NCBI RefSeq assembly: GCF_024699985.1
Contig: NZ_JAJONA010000001.1
Span: 1,364,001 to 1,428,000, forward strand
Reading direction: 5' to 3'
Source: Phenylobacterium sp. J367
GTDB taxonomy: Bacteria; Pseudomonadota; Alphaproteobacteria; Caulobacterales; Caulobacteraceae
DNA: 64,000 nt
Position numbers and translations under genes: made by a program
Part shown: positions 1 through 9,135 of the stretch, piece after piece
How the letters are laid out: each line of letters starts with the position of its first letter
Numbering within the stretch: position 1 is the stretch's first letter
Notes under the pieces: generated by a model
Told to the model about the DNA's origin: nothing
Databases searched by the model: none
The model's input: only the letters and a program-made list of their open reading frames with translations

Positions 1-291
1 GAAGACGATCCAGTTGGCGGCGATCAGCAGGGACGACAGCAGCAGCCAGCCCAGCACCTTCGGCTGGCGAAGGACGCCCAGCACCTGGCCGCCCTGCTTC
101 GCCAGCAGGACGAAGATCAGGGCGGTGGGCACGCTCCAGACGATGCGGTGCGCCAGGATCTCGGGGGCGGAAACGCCCAGCGCGCCGATGGCCTGCATGG
201 CCAGCGGCACGAAGCCCCAGATCAGGTAGCAGAGGATCCCCGCCGACAGCGCCAGACGGGACTCCCCGCCGGGCGCCGTGGCGGGGGGCAT
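1..291 (-). CDS. rarD: EamA-family transporter RarD, N-terminal part (cut by window edge)
   Basis: Only the first 97 codons are present; the gene runs off the left edge. The start ATG lies 1 base beyond the asd stop, so the two are probably cotranscribed. The visible part has a hydrophobic segment with the motif YLIWGFVPL, followed by EILAHRIVWS. Both are typical of the RarD branch of EamA (drug/metabolite) inner-membrane permeases, and a second membrane segment follows at about residues 70-97. RarD is named for chloramphenicol sensitivity, but its substrate is not established. The family assignment is firm; the transport role is inferred. Confidence 0.85.
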   Translation of the reverse strand, partial: MPPATAPGGESRLALSAGILCYLIWGFVPLAMQAIGALGVSAPEILAHRIVWSVPTALIFVLLAKQGGQVLGVLRQPKVLGWLLLSSLLIAANWIVF

Positions 292-292
292 C

Positions 293-1324
293 CTAGGCCA
301 GGGCCTTCTGGTTGATCAGGCCGCGCGCGTGCAGCAGCTCGGCGATCTGCACGGCGTTGAGGGCCGCGCCCTTCCGGAGATTGTCGGCGACCACCCACAT
401 GGACAGGCCGTTCTCGACGGTCGGGTCGTTGCGGATGCGACTGACGAAGACCGGGAACTCGCCCTGGGCTTCCTTCGGCGTCATGTAGCCCTTGTCGTTG
501 CGCTGATCGATGACGATCAGGCCGGGGCTCTCGCGCAGGATGTCGCGGGCCTTGTCCTCGTCCAGCGGCTCGTGGAACTCGATGTTCACGGCCTCCGAGT
601 GGCCGACCATCACCGGCACGCGCACGCAGGTGACCGTGAGCTTGATCTCAGGGTCGATCATCTTGTGGGTCTCGTTCCACATCTTGGCCTCCTCATCAGT
701 GTAGCCGTCGTCCTGGAACGACCCGATGAAGGGGATGACGTTGAACGCGATCTGCTTGGGGAATTTCTTCGGCGGCGTGGCGCCCAGGACGAAGACGTTC
801 TTCGTCTGGTCGAAGAGCTCGTCCATGCCTTCTTTGCCGGCCCCGGAGACCGACTGGTAGGTCGCCACCACCACGCGCTTGATCCGGGCGCGATCGTGCA
901 GCGGCTTCAGCGCCACGACGAGCTGGGCCGTCGAGCAGTTCGGGTTGGCGATGATGTTCTTGCGGTCGGCCCACTCCACGTCGTCCGGATTCACTTCCGG
1001 CACGACCAGGGGAACGTCGGGGTCCATGCGCCAGGCCGAGGAATTGTCGATGACGATGGGGCCGGCGGCGCCGATCTTCGGGGCCCATTCCTTGGAGAAG
1101 GCGCCCGACACGCTCATCAGGACGAGATCGACGGTGGAGAAGTCGAACTGCTCCACGTCCTCGCATTTCAGGATCTTCTCGCCGAACTCGACCTCCAGGC
1201 CGATGGACTTGCGCGAGGCGATGGCGTGGATCTTTTCCACGGGGAAGTTCACTTCCTCGAGGATGTTCAGCATCTCACGGCCCACGTTGCCCGTGGCGCC
1301 GACGACGGCCACCCGGTAACCCAT
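293..1324 (-). CDS. asd: Aspartate-semialdehyde dehydrogenase
   Basis: A 343-residue cytoplasmic enzyme that reduces aspartyl phosphate to aspartate semialdehyde with NADPH, the branch point to lysine/diaminopimelate, threonine and methionine. The N-terminus carries the nucleotide-binding motif VVGATGNVGREML, and the catalytic cysteine is C130 in NPNCST. The ATG at 1324 was chosen over a longer frame because it places the Rossmann strand directly at the N-terminus (MGYRVAVVG). Length is normal for the family. rarD follows immediately. dapF, a later step of the lysine branch, lies about 30 kb away. Confidence 0.97.
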   Translation of the reverse strand: MGYRVAVVGATGNVGREMLNILEEVNFPVEKIHAIASRKSIGLEVEFGEKILKCEDVEQFDFSTVDLVLMSVSGAFSKEWAPKIGAAGPIVIDNSSAWRMDPDVPLVVPEVNPDDVEWADRKNIIANPNCSTAQLVVALKPLHDRARIKRVVVATYQSVSGAGKEGMDELFDQTKNVFVLGATPPKKFPKQIAFNVIPFIGSFQDDGYTDEEAKMWNETHKMIDPEIKLTVTCVRVPVMVGHSEAVNIEFHEPLDEDKARDILRESPGLIVIDQRNDKGYMTPKEAQGEFPVFVSRIRNDPTVENGLSMWVVADNLRKGAALNAVQIAELLHARGLINQKALA

Positions 1325-1537
1325 CGCAACTCTCCTAAGACTGGGGAGCGTTCCCGTACGCTCCGGCGTGGCCCATAGCAAGGCGAGCAGAACTCACAGC
1401 CGTCTCAGATCGGCTGTCTTCCGGCGCCTGCGACAAATGGCGGTCCGCCGGCCTCCGGACAAGCCGTCGTTCCACGGATTCGGGATGCAGCTTCCATGCA
1501 GGCCGGTAAGCTCACTTGACCAGGAGGAGACCCGCCC

Positions 1538-1936
1538 ATGTCCGAAGCCGTGATCACCGACACCGGCATGCCGTTCGCCAACCTGATGGGCGTGGAGATC
1601 CTCGAGCGGTCGAAGGAACGGGTGAGGGGGAAGCTGACGGTCCGGCCGGACCTCTGCACGGCGGGCGGCATCCTGCACGGCGGCGCCTACATGGCCTTCG
1701 CCGACGCGCTCGGCGCGATCGGCGGGGTGATGAACCTGCAGCCCGGGACGCGCACCACGACGCTGGAATCCAAGACCAACTTCCTCGGCTCGGCGAAGGT
1801 CGGGTCGGAGGTGTTCGGCGAAGCCACGCCCCTGCATGTGGGGCGGCGGTCGAGCGTCTGGCAGACGCGGATCACGGCGCCGGAGGGCAAGTTGCTCGCC
1901 CTGATCGTCCAGACGCAGATGACGATCGAAGGCTAG
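1538..1936 (+). CDS. PaaI-family hotdog thioesterase
   Basis: A 132-residue single hotdog-fold protein. The motif GGILHGGAYMAFAD matches the HGG active-site signature of PaaI/YbdB-type thioesterases, which hydrolyse acyl- or aryl-CoA thioesters in the cytoplasm. A purine-rich ribosome site (gaggag) lies about 10 bases before the ATG. Its 3' end overlaps the convergent 1933-2391 gene by 4 bases. The substrate cannot be told from sequence; nothing nearby suggests phenylacetate catabolism. Confidence 0.88.
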   Translation: MSEAVITDTGMPFANLMGVEILERSKERVRGKLTVRPDLCTAGGILHGGAYMAFADALGAIGGVMNLQPGTRTTTLESKTNFLGSAKVGSEVFGEATPLHVGRRSSVWQTRITAPEGKLLALIVQTQMTIEG

Positions 1937-2391
1937 GCGGCGTACCGCGAGCTGACCTGGCGCAGGCCGTCGACGACGGCGGCGGTCCCGGGCTGGTCGC
2001 CCATGCCGAGCAGCATCCGCCAGGCCCGCACGTGGACGACGATCGCCGCGCGGTCGTAGCGCTGGCCGGTGCGCAGGTGGTCGAGCAGGTCGCAGAGGCT
2101 GGTGAGCGCCAGGTCCACGGCCGGGACGTGGCAGACCTCGCCGCCGCCGATCCCGCGGACCGCGATGGCGTAGAGGTCGGCCATGCCCTCGTCGTCGAAG
2201 CTCTCGCCCATGGCCTCCAGGCGGGCCTCGGTGAGCTCGAGCAGCGCTTGCAGCTCGGCCATGCAGGTCGGGCGGATGGTGTCGAGGTTGGCCTGGGCGC
2301 GCTCCAGCGCCTCGGCCACGGGCAGGCCGCCGGGCATCTTCAGCAGCTTCGCAAGCCGGGGCTTGGGGAAGACGAAGCGGACGGCGCTCAT
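1933..2391 (-). CDS. Uncharacterised protein coupled to a response regulator
   Basis: A 152-residue soluble protein, mostly predicted helical, with no signal peptide or membrane segment. Its start overlaps the stop of the upstream response regulator in an ATGA arrangement, so the two are translationally coupled and probably act together. I do not recognise a catalytic motif. A central region rich in Glu, Leu and Ala (about residues 45-65) could form a helical hairpin, as in phosphotransfer or chemotaxis accessory proteins, but no conserved phospho-acceptor histidine context is evident. Function unknown. Confidence 0.75.
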   Translation of the reverse strand: MSAVRFVFPKPRLAKLLKMPGGLPVAEALERAQANLDTIRPTCMAELQALLELTEARLEAMGESFDDEGMADLYAIAVRGIGGGEVCHVPAVDLALTSLCDLLDHLRTGQRYDRAAIVVHVRAWRMLLGMGDQPGTAAVVDGLRQVSSRYAA

Positions 2392-2966
2392 GATGCGAGC
2401 CTCGATTCCTTCACCTCGTCGGCCTCCGCCGGAATGGGTTGGGCATTGGCCGCATTGTCCTCGCGCCGGCGGCCGACGCCTTTCGGCGGGCCGTCGTCAC
2501 GGAAGCGGCGGTCGGGGCCTACATACTCACCGGAGAACAAGAACGGCCGGCCCTCCTTGGCCACCCAGATGATGCGTTCGAGCATCACGATAGGGGCAAA
2601 AGGTTTCTTGACGATGATGTGGCCGCCGCAATCGCGCGCCCGGGCCACGTCGGTCGCCGGCGTGTGGGCGGTGGTGATGATCACCGGGGTGTAGCAGTTG
2701 GGTTCCTGACAGTTCGTCCGCATCCATTTGACGAAGTCGTAGCCGTCTCCGGAGGGCGACATGCCGTCGACGATGGCCAGGTCCAGCTCGTGCCGCTGGG
2801 CCACTTCCTTGGCGGCGTCCACGTCGGTGCAGCGGTAGAGCTTCTTGGCGCCCAGGCCGGTGACGATCTGCACGAGGATCGACATCCCGAGCGTCGTGTC
2901 GTCGAGGAGGAGAACCGAGGCGTCCTCGAGGTTGTAACGGGACCGGGATGCGGGATCGAGCGCCAT
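2388..2966 (-). CDS. CheY-like response regulator with C-terminal tail
   Basis: About 192 residues from the ATG at 2966. A receiver domain spans roughly residues 14-135: acidic pair DD in VLLLDDT, phospho-acceptor Asp in AIVDGM, conserved Thr in VIITTAHT and Lys in IIVKKPFAP. No DNA-binding output domain follows. A polar tail contains YVGPDRRF and VGRRRED, short motifs I associate with alphaproteobacterial single-domain regulators. A longer frame to 3056 exists, but the extra residues lack receiver-like sequence. Translationally coupled to the downstream 152-residue protein. Likely a phosphorelay or motility-type signalling protein; its kinase is not identified. Confidence 0.88.
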   Translation of the reverse strand: MALDPASRSRYNLEDASVLLLDDTTLGMSILVQIVTGLGAKKLYRCTDVDAAKEVAQRHELDLAIVDGMSPSGDGYDFVKWMRTNCQEPNCYTPVIITTAHTPATDVARARDCGGHIIVKKPFAPIVMLERIIWVAKEGRPFLFSGEYVGPDRRFRDDGPPKGVGRRREDNAANAQPIPAEADEVKESRLAS

Positions 2967-3133
2967 GGGGCTGGGTGGAATCCCGAGAGAACGTGTTCGA
3001 CGATGCTGCGTGGTCAAGGTTGGGCGAGCGCGGTTAACGGAGCCTTTCCACAGCAAAAGATAAGCCGGCGAACCATCCGTCTGCGTTGACTCGATCAGGC
3101 CTCTGCCGGCAGCTTCCGCGAGGAGGCGTCAGC

Positions 3134-3652
3134 ATGGCCGAAGCGCTGCCGGACGGGCCGCAACTCGCGGCGGGCTATATCCTGCGGCCCCACCGACTGG
3201 GCGACATCGGCTGGGTGACCCAGGCGCACGGGGTGATCTACGGCCGCGAATATGGCTGGGACCACCGGTTCGAGGCCCTGGTGGCGCGGCTGACCGCCGA
3301 CCTCGTCGAAAACTTCGACTCCGAGCGTGAGGGCAGCTGGATCGCCGAGCGGGCGGGGACCAATATCGGCTGCGTCTTCCTGCAGCGGCAGGACGAGACG
3401 ACCGCCAAGCTGCGCCTGCTGCTCGTGGACCCCGCGGCGCGGGGCCTGGGGCTGGGCCGCCGGCTGGTGGACGAATGCGTCACCCGGGCCCGCGACCTGG
3501 GCTACCGCGAGATGACGCTCTGGACGCAGAGCATCCTGATCGCCGCCCGCTCGATCTACGAGGCGGTCGGGTTCGAGCTCGAGGAGAGCTGGCCCAACGA
3601 GGACTTCGGCGGCTACGGCCTGACCAGCGAACGGTGGCGGCTGAAGCTCTAG
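3134..3652 (+). CDS. GNAT-family N-acetyltransferase
   Basis: A 172-residue GNAT fold. The acetyl-CoA pyrophosphate loop is visible as ARGLGLGRRLV at about residues 105-115, followed by the typical IYEAVGFELEE segment near the C-terminus. The ATG at 3134 has a strong gaggagg ribosome site 7 bases upstream and was preferred over a longer frame. In related bacteria similar domains are often fused behind a MarR DNA-binding domain, but here the acetyltransferase stands alone. Convergent with the EVE-domain gene, overlapping it by 4 bases. Substrate unknown. Confidence 0.88.
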   Translation: MAEALPDGPQLAAGYILRPHRLGDIGWVTQAHGVIYGREYGWDHRFEALVARLTADLVENFDSEREGSWIAERAGTNIGCVFLQRQDETTAKLRLLLVDPAARGLGLGRRLVDECVTRARDLGYREMTLWTQSILIAARSIYEAVGFELEESWPNEDFGGYGLTSERWRLKL

Positions 3653-4056
3653 TCGCCGGCCATCTTCAGGATCGCCGCCCACTCCTGATCGCTTACCGGC
3701 GAGACGGAAAGGCGCGACTGGCGGATCATGGCCATCTCGGCGAGGGCGGGATTGGCCTTCATGTCGGCGAGGGTGACCGGGGCCTTCAGCGGGCGGACCG
3801 GCGCCAGCTCCACGGCGACGAAGCGGCCGGAGGGATCGCTGGCGTCCGGGAAGGCCGCCTTGGCCACCTTGGCGACGCCCACCACCGCCAGCCCCTCCTG
3901 CGAGTGGTAGAACAGCACCTCGTCGCCGACGTTCATGGCCTTGAGGTGGAGGGCGGCGGCGTTGTTGCGCACGCCGTCCCAGACCGTGCGGCCGTCCCGC
4001 TGCAGGTCCTCGAAGCTGTAGGTGTTGGGCTCCGACTTCACCAGCCAGCCGGCCAT
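3649..4056 (-). CDS. EVE-domain protein
   Basis: A 135-residue single-domain protein with the diagnostic EVE start WLVKSEPNTYSFEDL and the following WDGVRNNAAALHLK and GDEVLFYHS motifs. EVE domains belong to the PUA superfamily and are thought to bind modified bases in DNA or RNA; the target here is unknown. It lies 30 bases downstream of leuB on the same strand and may be cotranscribed with it. Length and motifs are complete. Confidence 0.93.
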   Translation of the reverse strand: MAGWLVKSEPNTYSFEDLQRDGRTVWDGVRNNAAALHLKAMNVGDEVLFYHSQEGLAVVGVAKVAKAAFPDASDPSGRFVAVELAPVRPLKAPVTLADMKANPALAEMAMIRQSRLSVSPVSDQEWAAILKMAGD

Positions 4057-4086
4057 CGCGTCCCTCCCGCTTGCGCGGGAAGGAGA

Positions 4087-5140
4087 CTAGAGCGCGGCCA
4101 GGACGGCGTCACCCATCTCGGCGGTGGAGAGCCGGCCGCCGAGGTCGGGCGTGCGGGCGCCGCCCTCCAGGGCCCGGGTCACGGCGGCGAACAGCCGGTC
4201 GGCGGTCTCGGCGCGGCCCAGCGACCAGCGAAGCGCCATCTCGAAGGAGAGGATCGCGGCCAGCGGGTTGGCGACGCCCTTGCCGGCGATGTCGGGCGCC
4301 GAGCCGTGGATCGGCTCGTAGAGGCCAGGCTTGCCGGGCGCGCCCAGGGCCGCCGACGGCAGCATGCCGAGCGAGCCGGTGAGCTGGGCCGCGGCGTCCG
4401 ACAGGATGTCGCCGAACAGGTTGTCGGTGACCATGACGTCGAACTGCTTGGGATTGCGGACGATCTGCATGGCGGCGTTGTCCGCCAGGATGTGCTCCAG
4501 CTCGACGTCGGCGTATTCGCGCTTGTGAAGGTCGGTGACCACCTCGCGCCACAACAGGCCGGTCTCCATGACGTTGGATTTCTCGGCGGAATGGACCTTG
4601 TTGCGCCGGCCGCGGGCCAGCTCGAAGGCGACGCGCGCGATCCGCTCGATCTCGCCGGTGGTGTAGACCTGGGTGTCGACGGCGCGGCGGCCGCCGCCCG
4701 GCAGATCCTCGATGAACCGCGGCTTTCCGAAATAGACCCCCGCCGGTGAGCTCGCGGACGATCATGAAGTCCAGGCCCTCCACCAGCTCCCGCTTGAGGG
4801 AGGAGGCGTCGGCCAGCGGCTGGAAGCAGAGCGCGGGACGGAGGTTGGCGAACACCTCCATCTCCGAGCGGAGGGTCAGGAGGCCGGCCTCCGGCCGCTT
4901 GTCGCGGGCGACGCCGGCCCATTTCGGACCGCCGACCGCGCCCATCAGGACCGCCTTGGCTTGCTTGGCGGCGGCGATGGCCTCGTCGCTGAGCGGGGTC
5001 CCGAGCAGGTCGTAGCTGTGGCCGCCGAACGGCTGCTCGTCGATTGCGAGCTCCGGGGTCAGGGCGGCCGCGATCCGGCGCACCTGGGCCGTCACCTCCG
5101 GGCCGATGCCGTCGCCGGGCAGGAGAAGCAGGTCGGTCAC
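4087..5140 (-). CDS. leuB: 3-isopropylmalate dehydrogenase (one-base frameshift in this sequence)
   Basis: Catalyses the NAD-dependent oxidative decarboxylation of 3-isopropylmalate, the third committed step of leucine synthesis. The N-terminal part ([24 protein letters not shown]) reads in one frame to VRELTGG near 4742. The rest (YFGKPR, then [15 protein letters not shown] and [15 protein letters not shown]) continues in another. One extra C in the run of five at 4737-4741 explains this. Removing it gives 350 residues, the normal LeuB length. Both halves are well conserved, so an assembly error is more likely than a true pseudogene. It stands apart from leuCD, separated by two small genes. 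Confidence 0.93.
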
Positions 5141-5342
5141 GGCAGGTCCCCGGGAGCTGTTTTCGGTCGGTTTGCTGGCGACCTCCTAGGGGAAGAGCGC
5201 GCCGCCGGGAAGCCGGAATGGCCCAGCCATGGTCACGGCTGCGCCCTTTTTTGACCCCAAGCGGCGCGCACCCCTTGGCTTCGGTCGGAGGGGACTCAAC
5301 AGACGTGGGCGTACGCTCGCGTTGACTGGAGGAACGACCATC

Positions 5343-5849
5343 ATGCGCACCATCTCCGCATTCGCCGCGCTCGCCGGAATCCTCGCCCTCGCCGGACCGG
5401 CCGCCGCCCAGGTTGGCCTCGGCGGCGCCGTGGGTGGTTCCGTCGGCGGCCAGCTCGGCGCCCCGACCGGCGTCCTGGGCGGCGCGACCGGAACGCTGGG
5501 ACAGACGACCCAGAGCGTGGGCTCCACCGTCCGCGACACCGGCCGTTCGACCCTCGACACCACGCGCGCCACGACCCAGAGCGCCAAGCAGAAGGCCAAG
5601 GCCGCCAAGGCGGAGGCGGCCCGCACCGCCGCGCAGGCGACCCCCAACGCTTCGGCGACCGGGGCGGCGGCGGCCGACGGCTCGGCGACCGCGGCCAGCA
5701 CCGGCGCGGCGCCCGTGAGCGCCACCGGCGGCCTCGGCGCCAGCGGCTCGGCCAGCGCCGACACCCAGAGCGGCGCGAGCGCCGATGTCGGCGCCACAGG
5801 CTCGGCGAGCGCCAAGACCGGTTCTGAAGACGAGAAGACCCCGAACTAG
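5343..5849 (+). CDS. Small secreted Ala/Gly/Thr-rich protein
   Basis: A 168-residue protein starting at the ATG at 5343, which follows a strong ggagg ribosome site. Residues 1-22 look like a Sec signal peptide ending at PAAAQ. The rest is low complexity: glycine-rich repeats (GLGGAVGGSVGGQLG), a Thr/Lys/Ala stretch and an Ala/Ser/Gly tail ending in acidic residues. I recognise no family; such proteins are probably disordered or structural in the periplasm or outer surface. Convergent with the ABM gene. The signal peptide and ribosome site support it being real. Confidence 0.7.
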   Translation: MRTISAFAALAGILALAGPAAAQVGLGGAVGGSVGGQLGAPTGVLGGATGTLGQTTQSVGSTVRDTGRSTLDTTRATTQSAKQKAKAAKAEAARTAAQATPNASATGAAAADGSATAASTGAAPVSATGGLGASGSASADTQSGASADVGATGSASAKTGSEDEKTPN

Positions 5850-5878
5850 CGCGGGGCGCGGGAGCCGCCGGGCGCGCC

Positions 5879-6181
5879 CTAGAGCGCGCGCTCGGCGGCG
5901 ACCTCGTAGAGCATGAGCCTGCGGTCGTGCACGCCGAGCGCCGGCCAGGCCGCGCGCCAGTCGGCCAGGTGCGGCGCCTGGAAGTGGGCGTCGAGCGCGG
6001 CCTGGTCGCGCCAGGCCTCGAACACCCGGATCAGGCCGGGGTCCTCCACATCGACGGCATAGGAATAGACGAGGCAGCCGTCCTCGGCCCGGCTCGCCGC
6101 CAGCATGGCCTCCATGTGCGGCTGGAACGCCGCCAGGTTCTCCGGCGGCACGCGGACCGTGCCGGCGATGACCAGGCTCAC
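5879..6181 (-). CDS. Antibiotic biosynthesis monooxygenase (ABM) domain protein
   Basis: A 100-residue dimeric alpha-beta barrel type protein. The segments [28 protein letters not shown] and [17 protein letters not shown] are the usual ABM/YgiN pattern. It starts at GTG 6181, overlapping the leuD stop (GTGA), so translation is coupled to leucine synthesis genes. ABM proteins are often cofactor-less oxygenases of quinone-like compounds, but many are uncharacterised. Why one would be coupled to leuD is not known. Confidence 0.85.
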   Translation of the reverse strand: MSLVIAGTVRVPPENLAAFQPHMEAMLAASRAEDGCLVYSYAVDVEDPGLIRVFEAWRDQAALDAHFQAPHLADWRAAWPALGVHDRRLMLYEVAAERAL

Positions 6182-6789
6182 GCGTCCTCCAGCCACGGCC
6201 GGGCGAGCGCGGCCTTCATCTCGTAGACGTCGATGGCGCTGGCCTTCTGCAGGGTCTCGCCGATGGCATCGAGGCCCTTCAGCATCTTCTCCTTCCGCTT
6301 CGGGTCGATCTCGAAGTGGAACACCTGGCCCGACGGCGAGGTCACCGACTGGGTCTCCAGGTCGACGCTGACCATGTGGTTGCCGCCGCGCGCCTCGTCC
6401 ATCAGCTGCTGGACCTCCTCGGCCTTCAGCACCACGGGCAGAAGGCCGTTCTGGAAGCAGTTGTTGTAGAAGATGTCCGCGAAGCTGGTGGAGATCACGC
6501 AGCGGATCCCGAAATCCATCAGCGCCCAGGGGGCATGCTCGCGGCTCGACCCGCAGCCGAAGTTGTCGCCGACCACCAGCACGCCCGCGCCCTTGTACTC
6601 CGGCCGGTTCAGCACGAAGTCGGGCCGCTCCACGTCCTGCTCGTCGTAACGGAAATCGTAGAACAGGCCCTTGCTCAGCCCCTCGCGCTCCACGGTCTTC
6701 AGGAACTGCTTGGGGATGATCTGGTCGGTGTCGATGTTGGCCAGCGGCAGGGGCGCGGCCTTGGCGTCGAGGCGGGTGAAGGCTTCCAT
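6178..6789 (-). CDS. leuD: 3-isopropylmalate dehydratase small subunit
   Basis: A 203-residue small subunit that, with LeuC, isomerises 2-isopropylmalate to 3-isopropylmalate. Family motifs are clear: [15 protein letters not shown] near the N-terminus and the swivel-domain signature [17 protein letters not shown]. The start ATG shares one base with the stop of the upstream VOC gene, and its own stop overlaps the ABM start, so it lies in a tightly coupled unit leuC-VOC-leuD-ABM. Length is normal and intact. Confidence 0.97.
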   Translation of the reverse strand: MEAFTRLDAKAAPLPLANIDTDQIIPKQFLKTVEREGLSKGLFYDFRYDEQDVERPDFVLNRPEYKGAGVLVVGDNFGCGSSREHAPWALMDFGIRCVISTSFADIFYNNCFQNGLLPVVLKAEEVQQLMDEARGGNHMVSVDLETQSVTSPSGQVFHFEIDPKRKEKMLKGLDAIGETLQKASAIDVYEMKAALARPWLEDA

Positions 6790-7583
6790 CAGACGGTCTC
6801 TTTCGCCGGCTCTGCCGACAGCATGAGAGTGGGGACGCCGCCGGGGGCGTCGCGGACGGTGAAGACGTGGGTGCCGGGCTTGCGGCCCTTGCGGACCTCG
6901 GAGACGTCGAAGCCGGCGGCGGCCATGCGGCCTTGCGCGGCCTCCGGATCGGCGACGCGCCAGGCGAGGCCGCCGAACCGGTCGGGGGCGTCGGAGACCG
7001 GGATCTTGAGGCTCTGGCCCACTTCGACCACGGCGCCGCCGCAGCGGAAGAAGAGCTGGCGCGCGCCCCATTGCGGGTTCTCGCGGTCCAGCCGGAGGTC
7101 GAGGCCGAACTTGGCGCCGAAGAGCGCCAGCGCGCGGTCCGGATTGGCGGTGTAGACGACCACGTGGTCCAGCGCGTCGACGGGACCGTCGGCGGTGGGC
7201 GCCGAGAGCGGCAGGTCGCGCTGCTGGCGCAGGGTGAACTGCAGGCCCGCCGCGCGGATCAGGGCGACGCCGGCGACGGCTTCCACCTCGAGCCCGCGAC
7301 GCTCGGCGAGCCTGGTGGCCGCGTCGAGGTCTGGCGTCGCGAACGACAGGATCCACAGCCCTTCGCCGGCCTCGTCGAGGCGCGCGCGCACCCGGTCGCC
7401 GGCCACGTCTTCGCCATCGGGCGCGATCACTTCCAGGGCGGCGTTGGGAAACCGGAACCACGCCCGCTTCGCGCCGCCGCCCGGCTCCAGGTCGGGCTCG
7501 CGGGCGAACAGCCGGCGGTAGCCGTCGACCGCGGCGTCGAAGTCGCGGACTGCGACGGCGACGTGGTCGAGGCCGGTGATCAC
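6789..7583 (-). CDS. VOC-family (glyoxalase-like) protein between leuC and leuD
   Basis: A 264-residue protein starting at GTG 7583, overlapping the leuC stop by four bases. It contains two vicinal-oxygen-chelate modules: the first begins [17 protein letters not shown] (residues 1 to about 120), the second [17 protein letters not shown] (about 135-264). VOC proteins are metal-dependent lyases, isomerases or dioxygenases. The substrate is unknown. Its position inside the isopropylmalate dehydratase gene pair suggests a role linked to leucine intermediates or their by-products, but this is only context. The reading frame is intact. Confidence 0.88.
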   Translation of the reverse strand: MITGLDHVAVAVRDFDAAVDGYRRLFAREPDLEPGGGAKRAWFRFPNAALEVIAPDGEDVAGDRVRARLDEAGEGLWILSFATPDLDAATRLAERRGLEVEAVAGVALIRAAGLQFTLRQQRDLPLSAPTADGPVDALDHVVVYTANPDRALALFGAKFGLDLRLDRENPQWGARQLFFRCGGAVVEVGQSLKIPVSDAPDRFGGLAWRVADPEAAQGRMAAAGFDVSEVRKGRKPGTHVFTVRDAPGGVPTLMLSAEPAKETV

Positions 7584-8994
7584 CTGAGGTAGTCCCGCAC
7601 GTCGGCGATGTGGCCGGCGATGGCGGCGGCGGCGGCCATGGGCGGGCTGACCAGGTGGGTGCGGCCGCCGCGGCCCTGGCGGCCCCTCAAAGTTGCGGTT
7701 GGAGGTGGACGCGCTGCGCTGGCCGGGGGCCAGGCGGTCCGGGTTCATGCCCAGGCACATCGAGCAGCCCGGCTCGCGCCACTCGAAGCCGGCGGCCTTA
7801 AAGATCTCGTCCAGGCCCTCGGACTCGGCCTGCTCGCGGACCAGGCCCGACCCCGGCACGACCATGGCGCGGACACCGTCGGCGACCCTGCGGCCCTCGA
7901 CGATCTTCGCGGCGGCGCGGAGGTCCTCGATCCGGCTGTTGGTGCACGAGCCGATGAACACCACGTCGATCTTCGCCTCGGTGATCGGCTGGCCGGCGGA
8001 AAGCCCCATATAGTCGAGCGCCCGCTCGGCCGCGGCGCGCTTGTCGGGCGTGGCGAAGGCCGACGGGTCCGGCACGGTGTCGGTCACCGCGATGACGTCC
8101 TCCGGCGAGGTGCCCCAGGTGACCAGCGGGGCGATCTGCGAAGCGTCGATGACGATCTCGCGGTCGAAGTGGGCGTCCTCGTCGGTGAAGAAGCTCTTCC
8201 AGTAGTCGAGGGCCATCTCCCAGGCGCCGCCCTTCGGCGCGGCCGGCCGGCCCTTGAGGTACTCGAAGGTGGTCTCGTCGGGCGCCACCAGCCCGGCCCG
8301 CGCCCCCGCCCTCGATGGTCAGGTTGCAGAGCGTCATGCGGCCTTCCATGGAGAGCGCGCGCACCGCCGAGCCGGCGTATTCGATGACGTAACCCGTGCC
8401 GCCTGCGGTCCCGATCTGGCCGATGACGGCCAGCGCATAGTCCTTGGCGCCGACGCCGGGGACCGGGTCGCCCTCGATGCGGACGCGGAAGTTCTTGGCC
8501 TTCTTCTGGCGCAGCGTCTGGGTGGCCAGCACGTGCTCCACCTCGGACGTTCCGATGCCGTGGGCCAGGGCCCCGAAGGCGCCGTGGGTCGAGGTGTGGC
8601 TGTCGCCGCAGACGATGGTCATGCCCGGCTGGGTGCGGCCCTGCTCGGGCCCGACCACGTGGACGATGCCGTTGCGGATGTCGCCCATGGCGAAATATTC
8701 GATGCCGGCGTCGGCGACGTTGGCGCCGAGCGTCTGGAGCTGCAGGCGGGCCTCCTCGTCGGCCACGGCGTCGACGCCGAGCGCCTGGCCCTCGGTCGGC
8801 ACGTTGTGGTCGGCCACCGCCAGGGTGCGGTCGGGCCGGCGGACCTTGCGGCCGTTGGCGCGAAGCCCGGCGAAGGCCTGCGGCGTCGTCACCTCGTGGA
8901 TCAGGTGCAGGTCGATGTAGAGGATCGCCTCGCCGTCCTGTTGGTCGACGACGTGGGCGTCCCAGATCTTGTCGTAAAGGGTCTTGCCGGGCAT
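7580..8994 (-). CDS. leuC: 3-isopropylmalate dehydratase large subunit (two one-base frameshifts)
   Basis: An aconitase-family large subunit with an iron-sulfur cluster. Motifs are [43 protein letters not shown] and [11 protein letters not shown]. The coding frame is broken twice by an extra base: in the C5 run at 8303-8307 (after NLTIEGG) and in the C4 run at 7683-7686 (after NRNFEG). Removing both gives about 470 residues from the ATG at 8994, the expected length. Starts at 9003 or GTG 9015 are also possible; 8994 gives the usual [16 protein letters not shown]-terminus. Followed by a coupled VOC gene and leuD. Probably a sequencing artefact, since leuD is intact. Confidence 0.93.
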
Positions 8995-9015
8995 GCCGGT
9001 CATGTAGGTCCGCAC

Positions 9016-9135
9016 AAGCGCGCACGTCTAGTGCTGCGACGCCGCATCGCGGGCGCAGTTGCAGCAATTTTCTTGCGTGGCGCCTTCGTGGCGCCGGCGG
9101 GTGGCGTCCTCGCCAAACAACGCTATCTCTGTGGG
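9016..9135. promoter_or_regulatory. Divergent leuC / LysR control region with LysR-type dyad
   Basis: About 120 bases separate leuC from the divergent LysR gene. The centre is locally AT-richer (caattttctt) than its surroundings. A small dyad TTGC-A-GCAA lies at 9059-9067, which would suit a LysR-type site. Promoter elements are not clear enough to assign. Shared regulation of leuC and the LysR gene is an inference from arrangement. Confidence 0.4.

Noticed and set aside
278..1378. A 366-codon plus-strand frame across asd
   Set aside because: It is the complement of a clear asd gene and has the His/Asp/Val/Gly-rich composition of antisense frames.
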